64,000 nucleotides of DNA, from NCBI RefSeq assembly GCF_013155465.1, contig NZ_JABJVX010000013.1:1-64000 (forward strand), given 5' to 3'. This stretch comes from Alterinioella nitratireducens. GTDB taxonomy: Bacteria; Pseudomonadota; Alphaproteobacteria; Rhodobacterales; Rhodobacteraceae. The notes beneath the pieces were generated by a model. That model saw only the letters and a list, made by a program, of their open reading frames with translations. It ran no database searches and had not been told where the DNA came from. Positions 9,750 to 21,412 of the stretch are shown here, in pieces. A program made the translations under genes and the position numbers. The stretch's first letter is position 1. Each line of letters opens with the position of its first letter.

Positions 9750-10211
9750 TCACTCCTCGTCCACCACCTGCAGGATCGAGGGGACGGCGGGGCATGGCAT
9801 CAGGTCGTTCTGCACCACATCCGACAGCCGTGCCTGGTGCAGGAAGACATAGACCTGCGCCGACAGCCCCTCCCACAGCCGGTTGGTCATGCTCTGCGCC
9901 CGGCTGCCCGACGCCCCGCCCGAGGCCCCTGCCCCGGTATGCAGCGCGCTCACCGTTTCATCCACGGCGGCCAGCACATCCGCCGCGCGGATCTCGGTCG
10001 CGGGGCGCGCCAACCTGTAGCCGCCGCCGGGCCCGCGCACGGACTCGACCAGTTCCGCCCGGCGCAGCTTGACGAAAAGCTGCTCCAGGTAGGGCAGCGA
10101 AATATCCTGCCGTTTCGAGATGTCCGACAGCGAGGACAGCGCGCCGTCCGGCTGCAGGGCCAAATCGACCAGCGCCACCATCGCGTAGCGGCCCTTGGTG
10201 CTCAGTTTCAT
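9750..10211 (-). CDS. iscR: Rrf2-family regulator IscR without the three cluster cysteines
   Basis: The 153-residue protein has the Rrf2 winged helix (residues 1-75), with recognition-helix sequence LPYLEQLFVKLR at 39-50. It should control this suf operon in response to Fe-S status. In E. coli IscR three cysteines at about 92, 98 and 104 bind the [2Fe-2S] cluster. Here residues 91-105 contain none, and the only cysteine is C140 near the C-terminus. Rhodobacter sphaeroides IscR is reported to bind a cluster with unusual ligation, which fits this family. It is the first gene of the operon. Confidence 0.93.
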   Translation of the reverse strand: MKLSTKGRYAMVALVDLALQPDGALSSLSDISKRQDISLPYLEQLFVKLRRAELVESVRGPGGGYRLARPATEIRAADVLAAVDETVSALHTGAGASGGASGSRAQSMTNRLWEGLSAQVYVFLHQARLSDVVQNDLMPCPAVPSILQVVDEE

Positions 10212-10314
10212 CGGAAATCTCCCACCCCGTCCCGTCCGGATCGCCCGAAAGATTGACCTTTGCGGACAGGCGGCTTAACTGCGATCAACGCCGGTTGTTT
10301 TCGACCGGACAGAT

Positions 10315-10331
10315 ATTGGAACCATTCTAGA
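10315..10331. promoter_or_regulatory. inverted repeat upstream of iscR, possible iron-responsive operator
   Basis: TATTGGAACCATTCTAGA contains TGGAA-CCA-TTCTA, an imperfect dyad about 105 bases upstream of the iscR start. It resembles the alphaproteobacterial iron-control (Irr) element TTTAGAA-N3-TTCTAAA in its central bases. The region also serves the divergent hydrolase gene. The assignment rests on resemblance alone. Confidence 0.3.
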
Positions 10332-10400
10332 TAGCGCGCCCCGGCCCGTCAATCGGCCCCGGCGCGCCGATCGGATACATGATCAGAGGTTGGATCAAGG

Positions 10401-11054
10401 ATGCCCGAGGTTATCTTCCCAGGACCGGAAGGCCGGCTGGAAGGCCGCTACCACCCGCAAAAAGCCAAGGACGCGCCGATTGCCATCATCCTGCACCCGC
10501 ATCCGCAGTTTGGCGGGACGATGAACAACCGCGTGGTCTACAACCTGCATTACGCGTTCCACAACATGGGCTTTACCGTTCTGCGCTTCAATTTCCGCGG
10601 TGTCGGGCGCAGCCAGGGCGAATATGACCAGGGTATCGGCGAGCTGTCCGATGCGGCCTCCGCGCTGGATTACCTGCAATCGATGAACCAGAACTCCAAG
10701 CATTGCTGGGTCGCGGGGTTTTCCTTCGGGGCCTGGATCGGGATGCAGCTTCTGATGCGCCGCCCCGAGATCACCGGCTTCATCTCGGTCAGCCCCCCCG
10801 CCAACATGTATGATTTCAGCTTCCTCGCGCCCTGCCCCTCCTCGGGCCTGATCATCAACGGCTCGGCCGACCGGGTCGCCAAACCGCAGGACACGCGCAT
10901 CCTCGTCGACAAGCTGCACGAACAGAAGGGCATCACCATCACCCATGAGGAGATGGAGGGCGCCGGCCATTTCTTCGAGGATCCGCATATGGATCCGATG
11001 ATCGGCAGCGTTCAGGATTATGTCCGCCGCCGCCTGACCGAAACCACGCGCTGA
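10401..11054 (+). CDS. alpha/beta hydrolase (COG2945 type)
   Basis: The 217-residue cytosolic protein has an alpha/beta-hydrolase fold. HPHPQFGGTM at 32-41 forms the oxyanion region, the nucleophile elbow is GFSFGAW with S108, an acid is probably D159 in GSAD, and the histidine is in GAGHFFEDP near the C-terminus. Proteins of this type are annotated as hydrolases or dienelactone-hydrolase-like enzymes. The substrate is unknown. It heads a tight plus-strand run with the next two genes (10 bases, then overlap). Confidence 0.85.
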   Translation: MPEVIFPGPEGRLEGRYHPQKAKDAPIAIILHPHPQFGGTMNNRVVYNLHYAFHNMGFTVLRFNFRGVGRSQGEYDQGIGELSDAASALDYLQSMNQNSKHCWVAGFSFGAWIGMQLLMRRPEITGFISVSPPANMYDFSFLAPCPSSGLIINGSADRVAKPQDTRILVDKLHEQKGITITHEEMEGAGHFFEDPHMDPMIGSVQDYVRRRLTETTR

Positions 11055-11064
11055 GGCCGCAGGA

Positions 11065-11289
11065 ATGGATTTCGTCACCCAACTGGCCGACGAGTTGGCC
11101 AAGGACGCGCTGAAGGCCGAACGTGAACTGGACGATGACCGGCTGATCGACCAGCTGTCCAACACGCTGAAAGCCTCCTCGATGACCTTGCAGGAGGCGT
11201 TCATGACCTCCGTGCGCATCCGCCGCTCCGAGATCGCGGGCCGCAAATGGCTGGAGGCCCGGATCGCCAAAGCCAAATCCGGTGACTGA
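11065..11289 (+). CDS. small conserved helical protein
   Basis: The 74-residue product is highly charged and predicted to be all helical, with no membrane segment and no cysteine. I recognise it only as a small conserved hypothetical protein of Rhodobacteraceae. It starts 10 bases after the hydrolase and overlaps the HD hydrolase gene by eight bases, so the three are probably co-transcribed. Its composition and tight packing support a real gene. Confidence 0.65.
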   Translation: MDFVTQLADELAKDALKAERELDDDRLIDQLSNTLKASSMTLQEAFMTSVRIRRSEIAGRKWLEARIAKAKSGD

Positions 11290-11854
11290 CCTCGACGCAC
11301 AGGTCGCGTTCCTCTTGGAGGCCGACCGGCTGAAATCGGTCAATCGCGCCTCCTACATCACTGACCGGTCGCGCCACGAGAACAGCGCCGAACATAGCTG
11401 GCATATCGCGCTCTTCGCCATGGTGCTGGAGGGCGAGGCCCCCGAGGGCGTCGATATTTCGCGGGTCATCCGGATGCTGATCCTGCACGATCTGGTCGAG
11501 ATCGACGCGGGCGATGCGCCCATTCATGGGCGCGTCGATGTCGCGGCGATGACCGCAAGGGAAGAGGCCGCCGCCACCCGCCTCTTCGGGATGCTTCCAC
11601 CTGCACAAGGCGCGGCGTTCCGCGCGCTCTGGGAGGAGTTCGAGGCCGCCCGGACACCTGACGCCCGCTTCGCCAAGGCGCTGGACCGGTTTCAGCCCCC
11701 GGTGCTGAACCTCGCCACGGATGGCGGCAGCTGGCCCGATTTCGACGTAACCGAAGACATGATCACCGCCCGCGTGGCCCCCGCCATCCAGCGCGGCGCG
11801 CCCGCCCTTTGGCAGTGGCTGGCCCCCAGGATCCGCGCCTGGTTCAGGTCCTGA
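11282..11854 (+). CDS. HD-domain phosphohydrolase (YfbR-like)
   Basis: The 190-residue protein carries the HD metal site: H32 in SRHENSAEHSWH, the HD pair at 69-70 in LILHDLVEIDAGD, and a downstream aspartate. This pattern belongs to the HD_3 group, whose characterised members hydrolyse deoxynucleoside monophosphates, which is the likely but unproven activity. The start codon is GTG, overlapping the preceding gene by eight bases. Confidence 0.85.
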   Translation: MTDLDAQVAFLLEADRLKSVNRASYITDRSRHENSAEHSWHIALFAMVLEGEAPEGVDISRVIRMLILHDLVEIDAGDAPIHGRVDVAAMTAREEAAATRLFGMLPPAQGAAFRALWEEFEAARTPDARFAKALDRFQPPVLNLATDGGSWPDFDVTEDMITARVAPAIQRGAPALWQWLAPRIRAWFRS

Positions 11855-11907
11855 CCGACGCCCGGTGTCGCGTGCGCCGGGAAGGCGCCCGCGACAGCGT
11901 GCCACTT

Positions 11908-11925
11908 GGTATACAACCGCATACC
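11908..11925. promoter_or_regulatory. inverted repeat in the icd leader
   Basis: GGTAT-N8-ATACC lies about 75 bases upstream of the monomeric isocitrate dehydrogenase start, in the 144-base gap after the HD gene. Dyad symmetry suggests an operator, but no matching site was found elsewhere in the window. Confidence 0.2.
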
Positions 11926-11998
11926 GTCTAGGCAGGTCGCCCCGGATGCGGTAGAAGGCGCGCAACCCGAATCCCTCCCAACCAGCGAGAGAGACCAG

Positions 11999-14203
<2,205 letters not shown>

Positions 14204-14226
14204 CACGTGCTAGCGCAATGAAAACC

Positions 14227-14250
14227 GCCCGTCCCCGGATCGGGGCGGGC
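14227..14250 (+). terminator. hairpin between the two isocitrate dehydrogenase genes
   Basis: GCCCGTCCCCG-GAT-CGGGGCGGGC forms a 10-bp GC stem with one bulged T and a 3-base loop, 23 bases after the first stop codon. No T-run follows, so it may be an RNA-stability element or a partial terminator, which would uncouple the two icd genes. Confidence 0.5.
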
Positions 14251-14271
14251 GAGATCAGGGAGAGCCGGACC

Positions 14272-15492
14272 ATGACCAAGATCAAAGTAGACAACCCCAT
14301 CGTCGAGATGGATGGCGACGAGATGACCCGCATCATCTGGGCCTTCATCAAGGACAAGCTGATCACGCCCTACCTGGATATCGACCTGCTCTATTACGAT
14401 CTCGGCATCGAAAGCCGCGACGCGACCGAGGACCAGATCACCATCGACGCCGCCGAAAAGACCAGGGAGGTCGGCTGCGCCGTCAAATGCGCCACGATCA
14501 CCCCGGATGAGGCGCGGGTCGAGGAGTTCGGCCTCAAGAAGATGTGGCGCAGCCCCAACGGCACCATCCGCAACATCCTGGGCGGCGTCGTCTTCCGCCA
14601 ACCGATCATCTGCAGGAACGTGCCGCGCCTCGTGCCGGGCTGGACCCGGCCCATTGTCATCGGCCGTCACGCCTTTGGCGATCAGTACAAGGCCACCGAC
14701 ATGAAGTTCCCCGGCCCCGGCAAGCTGACGATGAAATTCACGGGCGAAGACGGCACGGTGGATGAGCGCGAGGTGTTCGACGCGCCCTCGGCAGGCGTGT
14801 TCATGGGGATGTACAACCTCGATGACAGCATCCGCAATTTCGCCCGCGCGTCCTTCAATTACGGGCTGAACCTGGGCTGGCCGGTATACCTGTCCACCAA
14901 GAACACCATCCTGAAACAATATGATGGCCGGTTCATGGAGATCTTCCAGGAGATCTTCGACGCCGAGTTCAAACCCGCCTTCGACGAAAAGGGCATCGAA
15001 TACCAACACCGCCTGATCGACGACATGGTCGCCTGCGCGATGAAGTGGAATGGCGGTTTTGTCTGGGCCTGCAAGAATTATGATGGCGATGTGCAGTCGG
15101 ATACCGTCGCGCAGGGCTTCGGCTCGCTCGGCATGATGGCCAGCCAGTTGATGACCCCCGATGGCAAGATCGTCGAGGCCGAGGCCGCGCATGGCACCGT
15201 CACCCGGCACTATCGCCAGCATCAGGCAGGCGAACAGACCTCGACCAACTCCATCGCCTCGATCTACGCCTGGACCGGCGGCCTCAAGCACCGCGCCAAG
15301 CTGGATGAGAACAGCGCCCTGATGATCTTCGCCGAGACGCTGGAAAAGGTCGTGGTGGACACGGTCGAATCGGGTTTCATGACCAAGGATCTGGCGCTGC
15401 TGGTCGGCCCCGATCAGGGCTGGCTGACCACGATGGGGTTCCTGGAGAAGATCGACGAGAACCTGAACAAGGCGCTTGGGGCCTCGTCATAG
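14272..15492 (+). CDS. icd: NADP-dependent isocitrate dehydrogenase, homodimeric type
   Basis: This is a second isocitrate dehydrogenase, of the 406-residue homodimeric (eukaryote-like) family. Its N-terminus [19 protein letters not shown] binds substrate, and [15 protein letters not shown] and [14 protein letters not shown] form the cofactor and metal region. The ATG at 14272 has AGGGAGAG upstream. Both families catalyse the same step, so the pair is functionally redundant or differently regulated. Tandem placement of the two unrelated types suggests isozymes for different growth conditions. Confidence 0.95.
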   Translation: MTKIKVDNPIVEMDGDEMTRIIWAFIKDKLITPYLDIDLLYYDLGIESRDATEDQITIDAAEKTREVGCAVKCATITPDEARVEEFGLKKMWRSPNGTIRNILGGVVFRQPIICRNVPRLVPGWTRPIVIGRHAFGDQYKATDMKFPGPGKLTMKFTGEDGTVDEREVFDAPSAGVFMGMYNLDDSIRNFARASFNYGLNLGWPVYLSTKNTILKQYDGRFMEIFQEIFDAEFKPAFDEKGIEYQHRLIDDMVACAMKWNGGFVWACKNYDGDVQSDTVAQGFGSLGMMASQLMTPDGKIVEAEAAHGTVTRHYRQHQAGEQTSTNSIASIYAWTGGLKHRAKLDENSALMIFAETLEKVVVDTVESGFMTKDLALLVGPDQGWLTTMGFLEKIDENLNKALGASS

Positions 15493-15652
15493 GTCGAGCG
15501 GGCAAAGCTCCACCCCGCCTGCATCGAACCGCGCCATCATTCCGGGCGGCATTCTAGTGGATGTTCGTTCGATCCCTCCGAACAAGGTTGGTGCTTGGCA
15601 ACGCCAACCGGCGCGGACTGGATCGAATGGACAACCTGTTGAATGCTCGCGC

Positions 15653-15856
15653 CTAGCCGCGATTGTGGATGCGCCCATGCAGGCGCGTGATGATCGTGCT
15701 TGCGGTCTTTTCGAACAGGAACGGAAACACCGCGTGGACCGCGGCCGCCAGCCCCGCCAGGAGCAACCAGGCGGAAAACCCGCCCGCAAACCGCGCATGT
15801 TCCAGATAGGTCTCGTCCACGCTTTCGGGATGGTCGGTGAATAGGCGGGTGATCAT
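15653..15856 (-). CDS. DUF6356 family protein
   Basis: The 67-residue protein begins MITRLFTDHPESV and has one hydrophobic segment at about 27-50, then a basic tail. This pattern matches the small DUF6356 family common in Rhodobacteraceae. Its function is unknown. It is probably a single-span membrane protein. The 160-base gap to icd contains the inverted repeat GGTTGG/CCAACC (15586-15609), possibly a terminator, and no other gene. Confidence 0.75.
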   Translation of the reverse strand: MITRLFTDHPESVDETYLEHARFAGGFSAWLLLAGLAAAVHAVFPFLFEKTASTIITRLHGRIHNRG

Positions 15857-15961
15857 CGGGATGTCTCCTTGTCCAGGTCATGCGCGCGGGTGATTTCATG
15901 CGCCATGATGCCTTGCGAGGGACGGAAAGACATCTCTGCTTTCCCGAAGTTTCCCCTGTTC

Positions 15962-15991
15962 CTTGGGATGCTGTTTCGTTTATCTTGGGAT
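15962..15991 (+). promoter_or_regulatory. direct repeats upstream of the Lrp/AsnC gene
   Basis: CTTGGGAT occurs at 15962-15969 and again at 15984-15991, 22 bases (about two helical turns) apart and directly before the start codon. This could be an autoregulatory site. Confidence 0.3.
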
Positions 15992-15992
15992 C

Positions 15993-16451
15993 ATGGAGAC
16001 ACTGGACACATCAGACCGAAAAATCCTGAACGCGCTGCAACGTGACTGCACGTTGTCGCTGGATCAGCTGGCCGAGCTTGCGGCGCTGTCGCGCAATGCC
16101 GTCTGGCGCCGGATCAAGGCGATGGAGGCGCGCGGCATCATCCGCGCCCGCGTCGCCTTGCTCGATCCCGGGACGCTTGGGCTTGGGCTATCCGTCTTCA
16201 TGCTGATCCGCGCGGGCGCGCACAGCCCGGACTGGAGCGCGCGGTTTTCCAGCGCCACCCGCGCGATGCCCGAGATCCTGGCCGCCTATCGGATGACCGG
16301 CGACCTGGATTACCTGATCCACGCCCGTGTCGCGGATGTGGAGGATTACGACCGGCTCTATCAGCGCCTGACCGCGCGGGTCGAACTGGCCGATATCTCC
16401 GCCAGTTTCGTGATGGAGGAGATCAAGCTCAGCACCTCGCTACCGCTCTGA
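15993..16451 (+). CDS. Lrp/AsnC family transcriptional regulator
   Basis: The 152-residue protein has an N-terminal helix-turn-helix (LDTSDRKILNALQRD at about 3-17, then LDQLAELAALSRNAVWRRIK) and a C-terminal RAM/effector domain (about 65-145). Such proteins sense amino acids and bend DNA as octamers. The effector and targets are unknown. The ATG at 15993 gives the usual N-terminus for the family. Divergent to DUF6356. Confidence 0.92.
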   Translation: METLDTSDRKILNALQRDCTLSLDQLAELAALSRNAVWRRIKAMEARGIIRARVALLDPGTLGLGLSVFMLIRAGAHSPDWSARFSSATRAMPEILAAYRMTGDLDYLIHARVADVEDYDRLYQRLTARVELADISASFVMEEIKLSTSLPL

Positions 16452-16461
16452 GCGGCGCGCC

Positions 16462-16752
16462 TCAGCCGAGTTCCTCGACCAGAACAAGATCCCGCTCGGA
16501 CGCGCCGCGCGCATGGCTCAGCGCTTCCTGGTAGATGTCGGACTCGTAGCAGGCATTGGCCGCCTCAAGTGACGGGAACCGTGCCACGACGTTGCGCGGA
16601 TGGGCGCGGCCTTCCTTCTGGATGGCCTGTCCGCCGCGCGCCAGAAACGTGCCGCCATGCTGCGCGATGGCCTCGGTCGCCAGTGCTGCGTATTTCATGT
16701 AGGCGTCCTCATCCGTCACCGTTACATGCGCGATCCAGAGTGCTGTTGCCAT
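16462..16752 (-). CDS. DUF1330 domain protein
   Basis: The 96-residue protein matches DUF1330, a ferredoxin-like (dimeric alpha-beta barrel) family, with motifs ARGGQAIQKEG and VARFPSLEAANACYES. The function is unknown. It starts three bases after the alaS stop codon and is therefore in the alaS transcript. Confidence 0.9.
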   Translation of the reverse strand: MATALWIAHVTVTDEDAYMKYAALATEAIAQHGGTFLARGGQAIQKEGRAHPRNVVARFPSLEAANACYESDIYQEALSHARGASERDLVLVEELG

Positions 16753-16755
16753 GTC

Positions 16756-19416
16756 TCAAACTCCCTTCAGAATTTCGGCCCCGGCGGATTTCGCGGCCTC
16801 GGCGCCGCCAATATCCCTGCCGCCGCCCTGCGCCATGTCGGGGCGTCCGCCACCGCCCTTGCCGCCAAGCTTCTCCACCGCCGCCTTGAGCAGATCGACC
16901 GCCGAGACGCGATCCGTCAGGTCGTCGCTGACCCCTGCCGCGACCGCGACCTTGCCGCCGGTATCGGCCATCAGCAGCACGGCGGAGCCCGCGCCCAAGC
17001 GCGCCTTATGCTCGTCGATCAGCCCCGGCAGGTCCTTGCCCGTCACGCCCTCCAGCACCTGCGCCAGATAGCTGATTCCGTTGATCTTTTCGGCCTCGGG
17101 GGCCACCCCGCCACCACCGGCCATCGCCAGTTGGCGGCGCAGTTGCGCGACCTCGTTCTCCAGCGCCCGACGCTCCTGCATCAGGCCCTGCACACGGGGG
17201 CCCAACTCGGCGGGCGGGGTTTTCAGCGCCAGCGCGATCTCGGCCAGGCGATGATCCTGCGCGCTGAGATAGTCGAACGCCGCCGCCCCGGTCAGCGCCT
17301 CGATCCGGCGCACACCGGCGCTGGAGGCGGAATCGCCCAATGTCACGAAGACGCCGATATCGCCGGTGCGCGCCACATGCGTGCCGCCGCAAAGCTCCAG
17401 CGAATAGGTCCGGCCATCCGTGCCCTTGCCCGAGCCGTCCAGCGCGCACATCGACACCACCCGCACCTCGTCGCCGTATTTTTCGCCAAAGAGCGCCTGC
17501 GCGCCCAGGCCGCGGGCCTCGTCGGGCGTCATGATCCGGGTCTCCACGGGGCCGTTTTGCCGGATGAAGGCGTTGACCTCGGCCTCGACCTGCTTCAGCT
17601 CCTCCAGGGTCAACGCCTTGGAATGGCTGAAATCGAAGCGCAGCCGGTCGGGCGCGTTCAGCGACCCGCGCTGCGCGACGTGATCGCCAAGCGCGCGGCG
17701 CAGCGCCTCGTGCAGCAGGTGCGTCGCGGAATGGTTGGCGCGGATCAGGGTCCGGCGGTCATGATCGACCTCCAGCTGCGCCGCCTGGCCCTTTGCAATC
17801 TGCCCTTCCGTCACCTCGGCCTGGTGCAGCACGACGCCTGCCACCTTGCGCGTGTCGGTGACGCGGGCCGCGCCCGTCTCGGTCCGGATCGTGCCGGTAT
17901 CGCCGACCTGGCCCCCGGCCTCGGCATAGAAGGGCGTCTGGTTGGTCACGATGGCGATACTGTCGCCCTGCCCCGCCTTGTCCTGCGCGTCCCCGTCCCG
18001 CACCAGGGCCAGCACCTGGCCTTCTGCGGTTTCTGTGTCATAGCCCAGGAATTCGGTGGCCCCATGCGCCTCCTCAAGGTCGAACCAGATCGCGGCATCC
18101 GCCGTTTCGCCCGAGCCGACCCAAGCCGCCCGGGCCTTGGCTTTCTGCTCGGCCATGGCAGCATCGAACCCCTCGGTTTCGACCGCCCGCCCCTGTTCGC
18201 GCAGCGCATCCTGCGTCAGGTCCAGCGGAAAGCCATAAGTGTCGTAGAGCTTGAACGCCGCCTGCCCCGGCAGATCCGCGCCCTCTGGCAGCCCGGCCAA
18301 TTCCTCGTCCAGGAGCTTCAGGCCCCGGTCCAGCGTCTGCCGGAACCGGGTTTCTTCCAGCCGCAGCGTCTCCTCGATCAGTGCCTGCGCGCGGTCAAGT
18401 TCGGGATAGGCCTGGCCCATCTGGCTGACGAGGCTCGGAACCAGCCGGTGCATCAGCGGATCGGCGGCGCCCAGAAGATGCGCATGTCGCATCGCGCGGC
18501 GCATGATCCGGCGCAGCACGTAGCCGCGCCCCTCATTGGACGGCATCACGCCATCGGCGATCAGGAACGAGGTCGAGCGCAGGTGATCCGCGATCACCCG
18601 GTGATGCACGTTCTTCGTGCCGTAAGGATCGACCGAGGTCAGGTTGGCCGACGCCTCGATCAGCGCCTTGAACAGGTCGGTGTCGTAATTGTCATGGGAC
18701 CCTTGCAACAGCGCGCCGATGCGTTCCAGCCCCATGCCGGTGTCGATCGACTGCATGTCCAGCGCGCGCATCGAGCCGTCCTCGAACTGCTCGTTCTGCA
18801 TGAAGACGATATTCCAGATCTCGATGAACCGGTCGCCATCCTCGTCCGGGCTGCCCGGGGGGCCGCCGGGAATGTGATCGCCATGGTCATAGAAGATCTC
18901 GGTGCAGGGGCCGCAGGGGCCGGTCGGGCCCATCTGCCAGAAATTATCGGAGGTGGCGATGCGGATGATCCGGTCCTCCGGCACGCCGACCTTTCTCCAG
19001 ATCTCGAACGCCTCGTCATCGGTGTGGTAGACCGTGGTCAGCAAGCGGCTGGCGTCGATGCCGAATTCGCGCGTGATCAGGTTCCAGGCAAAGGGGATCG
19101 CCTCTTCCTTGAAGTAATCGCCGAAGCTGAAATTGCCGAGCATCTCGAAGAAAGTATGGTGGCGCGCCGTGTAGCCCACGTTATCGAGGTCATTGTGCTT
19201 GCCGCCCGCGCGCACGCATTTCTGGCTGGTGGTGGCGCGCTGGTAATCGCGGTGCTCGACGCCGGTAAAGAGGTTCTTGAACTGGACCATGCCGGAATTG
19301 ACGAACATCAGCGTCGGGTCGTTGCGCGGCACCAGCGGCGACGAGGGCACGATCTCATGCCCCTGATCGCCAAAGTAATTCAGGAAGGTCGAGCGGATGT
19401 CATTCAGGCTGGCCAT
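16756..19416 (-). CDS. alaS: alanyl-tRNA synthetase
   Basis: AlaRS charges tRNA-Ala. The 886-residue product has the class-II catalytic core at the N-terminus ([31 protein letters not shown]), the editing domain with the zinc motif [11 protein letters not shown] and downstream CGGTH, and a C-terminal oligomerisation domain ending in a glycine-rich DHHA1-like region. Length and domain order are normal. It is downstream of recA, separated by a terminator. Confidence 0.97.
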   Translation of the reverse strand: MASLNDIRSTFLNYFGDQGHEIVPSSPLVPRNDPTLMFVNSGMVQFKNLFTGVEHRDYQRATTSQKCVRAGGKHNDLDNVGYTARHHTFFEMLGNFSFGDYFKEEAIPFAWNLITREFGIDASRLLTTVYHTDDEAFEIWRKVGVPEDRIIRIATSDNFWQMGPTGPCGPCTEIFYDHGDHIPGGPPGSPDEDGDRFIEIWNIVFMQNEQFEDGSMRALDMQSIDTGMGLERIGALLQGSHDNYDTDLFKALIEASANLTSVDPYGTKNVHHRVIADHLRSTSFLIADGVMPSNEGRGYVLRRIMRRAMRHAHLLGAADPLMHRLVPSLVSQMGQAYPELDRAQALIEETLRLEETRFRQTLDRGLKLLDEELAGLPEGADLPGQAAFKLYDTYGFPLDLTQDALREQGRAVETEGFDAAMAEQKAKARAAWVGSGETADAAIWFDLEEAHGATEFLGYDTETAEGQVLALVRDGDAQDKAGQGDSIAIVTNQTPFYAEAGGQVGDTGTIRTETGAARVTDTRKVAGVVLHQAEVTEGQIAKGQAAQLEVDHDRRTLIRANHSATHLLHEALRRALGDHVAQRGSLNAPDRLRFDFSHSKALTLEELKQVEAEVNAFIRQNGPVETRIMTPDEARGLGAQALFGEKYGDEVRVVSMCALDGSGKGTDGRTYSLELCGGTHVARTGDIGVFVTLGDSASSAGVRRIEALTGAAAFDYLSAQDHRLAEIALALKTPPAELGPRVQGLMQERRALENEVAQLRRQLAMAGGGGVAPEAEKINGISYLAQVLEGVTGKDLPGLIDEHKARLGAGSAVLLMADTGGKVAVAAGVSDDLTDRVSAVDLLKAAVEKLGGKGGGGRPDMAQGGGRDIGGAEAAKSAGAEILKGV

Positions 19417-19500
19417 TGTGGCGGGGCCCCTTTGCTACAGGCGGAATTGCAGGTCGCACCGGGTGTAAACCGCGACCCCCGCGCTGTCCATGGGGCATGC

Positions 19501-19534
19501 AAAAAGGGCGGCCCGATGCACCGGGACCGCCCTT
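19501..19534 (-). terminator. intrinsic terminator of recA
   Basis: On the minus strand AAGGGCGG-T-CCCG pairs with CGGGCCGCCCTT (12-bp stem with one bulged T, loop GTGCAT), and a T-run follows. It lies 26 bases after the recA stop codon. Confidence 0.85.
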
Positions 19535-19559
19535 GCCGTCCTGATCGGTCAGGCCCGCA

Positions 19560-20627
19560 TCAGCCCTCGAACATCTCCGCATCATCCGCGTTCATGTCGA
19601 AATCCAGCCCGTGTGCGGCGCGGATCTTGTCCTCGATATCGAGCGCGATCTCGGGGTGATCTTTGAGGTAGGTCTTGGCGTTCTCGCGGCCCTGCCCGAT
19701 GCGTTCGTCGCCATAGGAGAACCAGCTGCCGGATTTCTCGACGATGCCGGCCTTGACGCCCATGTCGATCAACTCGCCCCGCTTCGAGATGCCCTCGCCA
19801 TACATGATGTCGAATTCCACCTGCTTGAAGGGCGGCGCGACCTTGTTCTTGACCACCTTGACCTTGGTGGTGTTGCCGACCACCTCGTCGCGATCCTTGA
19901 CCGATCCGGTACGGCGGATATCCAGCCGCACCGAGGCGTAGAATTTCAGCGCGTTGCCGCCCGTCGTCGTCTCGGGGGAGCCGAACATGACGCCGATCTT
20001 CATGCGGATCTGGTTGATGAAGATCACCGTGCAGCCCGACCGGTTGATCGAGCCGGTCAGCTTGCGCATGGCCTTGGACATCAGGCGGGCATGGACCCCG
20101 ACGGAACTGTCGCCCATATCGCCCTCAAGCTCGGATTTGGGCGTCAGGGCAGCGACCGAATCGACCACCACCATGCTGACCGCGCCCGAGCGCACCAGCG
20201 TGTCGATGATCTCAAGCGCCTGTTCGCCGGTATCGGGCTGGCTGATCAGAAGCTCATCCAGATCGACGCCCAGTTTCCTGGCATATTGCGGGTCCAGCGC
20301 ATGTTCGGCATCGACGAAGGCGCAGACGCCGCCCTTCTTCTGCTCCTCGGCGACGCAATGCAGCGTCAGCGTGGTCTTGCCGGAGCTTTCAGGGCCATAG
20401 ATCTCGACGATCCGGCCCTTGGGCAGCCCGCCGATACCAAGCGCGATATCGAGGCCGAGCGAGCCGGTCGAGGTCGATTCGATATCGGCGACGGGGTTGT
20501 CGCCCCCGAGCTTCATGATCGAGCCCTTGCCGAACTGCCGTTCGATCTGCGCGAGCGCGCTGTCCAGCGCCTTCTGCTTGTCTGCGGATTTGCGGTCGGT
20601 CATATCGAGAAGTTTCGCCGTTGCCAT
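19560..20627 (-). CDS. recA: recombinase RecA
   Basis: RecA forms filaments on single-stranded DNA for strand exchange and LexA cleavage. The 355-residue product has Walker [10 protein letters not shown] (78-86), the L2 loop region and the highly conserved core [20 protein letters not shown] (20 residues). I chose the ATG at 20627 (MATAKLLDM), the usual family start. An SOS box sits about 55 bases upstream. Confidence 0.98.
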   Translation of the reverse strand: MATAKLLDMTDRKSADKQKALDSALAQIERQFGKGSIMKLGGDNPVADIESTSTGSLGLDIALGIGGLPKGRIVEIYGPESSGKTTLTLHCVAEEQKKGGVCAFVDAEHALDPQYARKLGVDLDELLISQPDTGEQALEIIDTLVRSGAVSMVVVDSVAALTPKSELEGDMGDSSVGVHARLMSKAMRKLTGSINRSGCTVIFINQIRMKIGVMFGSPETTTGGNALKFYASVRLDIRRTGSVKDRDEVVGNTTKVKVVKNKVAPPFKQVEFDIMYGEGISKRGELIDMGVKAGIVEKSGSWFSYGDERIGQGRENAKTYLKDHPEIALDIEDKIRAAHGLDFDMNADDAEMFEG

Positions 20628-20679
20628 GGATCTGATGTCCTTATTCCACACCGCGGGACCCGCGGCAATGATTGCTCAT

Positions 20680-20694
20680 GTTCGCCTCTTGTTC
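20680..20694 (-). promoter_or_regulatory. LexA (SOS) box of recA
   Basis: GTTCGCCTCTTGTTC matches exactly the alphaproteobacterial LexA direct-repeat operator GTTC-N7-GTTC. It lies 52-67 bases upstream of the recA start. The opposite strand reads GAAC-N7-GAAC. Confidence 0.85.
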
Positions 20695-20811
20695 TGCCTC
20701 CGTTTTGAGACCAAAAGTAGAACATTTCAAGTAAAATCTTGTGCAACCCAGTTTTTTGCCAGAAGGGTTAAGGAAAAGTTGAAGCGGCGCGAAATAGGGG
20801 GAGTTTGACGC

Positions 20812-21405
20812 ATGTTGGTGTTCTGGAAGCAGAAAATCGTGCTGCTGGCGGTGCCCAAGACGGGCACGACCGCGCTGGAACAGGCGCTCCTGCCCCATGC
20901 CAGCGCCGCGATCCTCGATCCGCCGGGGCAGAAACACGTCCCCGCGCAACAATATCGCAACCGGCTGTCGAAGTTTTTCGAACAGCGCGGCAAGCGCCCG
21001 ATGGAGCTGGTCGCGGTGATGCGCGAGCCGGTCGATTGGCTCGGCAGCTGGTATCGCTATCGCGCAAGGCCGCAATTGTCGGGCAAACCCAATTCGACCG
21101 AAGGCATCGGTTTCGACGAGTTCGTCGCCGCCTGGCTGGAGCCCAGGCGCCCCGATTTCGCCGAGGTCGGCAGCCAGGCCAATTTCCTGACCGACGACAA
21201 GGGCCGCCCGGCGGTCGACCGGATTTTTCGCTATGACCGCATGGCCGATCTGGTGGCCTTCTTCGAGACCCGGCTCGAGACGGCGCTGGATGTGCCGCGC
21301 GCCAATGTCTCGCCCAAGGGTCCGGTTGAGTTGAGCGACACGATGCGGGCGCGGCTGGAACGTGAGGCGGCGGCGGAGTTCGACCTCTGGCGCAGTCTCG
21401 ACTGA
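20812..21405 (+). CDS. sulfotransferase-family protein
   Basis: The 197-residue protein has the PAPS-binding loop VPKTGTTAL (14-22) and a 3'-phosphate motif VMREPVDWLGSWY (69-81), typical of cytosolic sulfotransferases. It is shorter than most. Similar proteins in Rhodobacteraceae are often mislabelled gamma-glutamyl kinase. The acceptor is unknown. It is divergent from recA and shares the 184-base intergenic region that carries the SOS box. Confidence 0.85.
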   Translation: MLVFWKQKIVLLAVPKTGTTALEQALLPHASAAILDPPGQKHVPAQQYRNRLSKFFEQRGKRPMELVAVMREPVDWLGSWYRYRARPQLSGKPNSTEGIGFDEFVAAWLEPRRPDFAEVGSQANFLTDDKGRPAVDRIFRYDRMADLVAFFETRLETALDVPRANVSPKGPVELSDTMRARLEREAAAEFDLWRSLD

Positions 21406-21412
21406 TCCGCGC

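Noticed and set aside
10280-10296. TTGAT-like half-site upstream of iscR as an FNR box.
   Set aside because: The second half does not match ATCAA (two differences), so it is not convincing.
16600-19659. A long plus-strand frame opposite alaS.
   Set aside because: Antisense to alaS, rich in arginine and histidine with no family similarity. A composition shadow.
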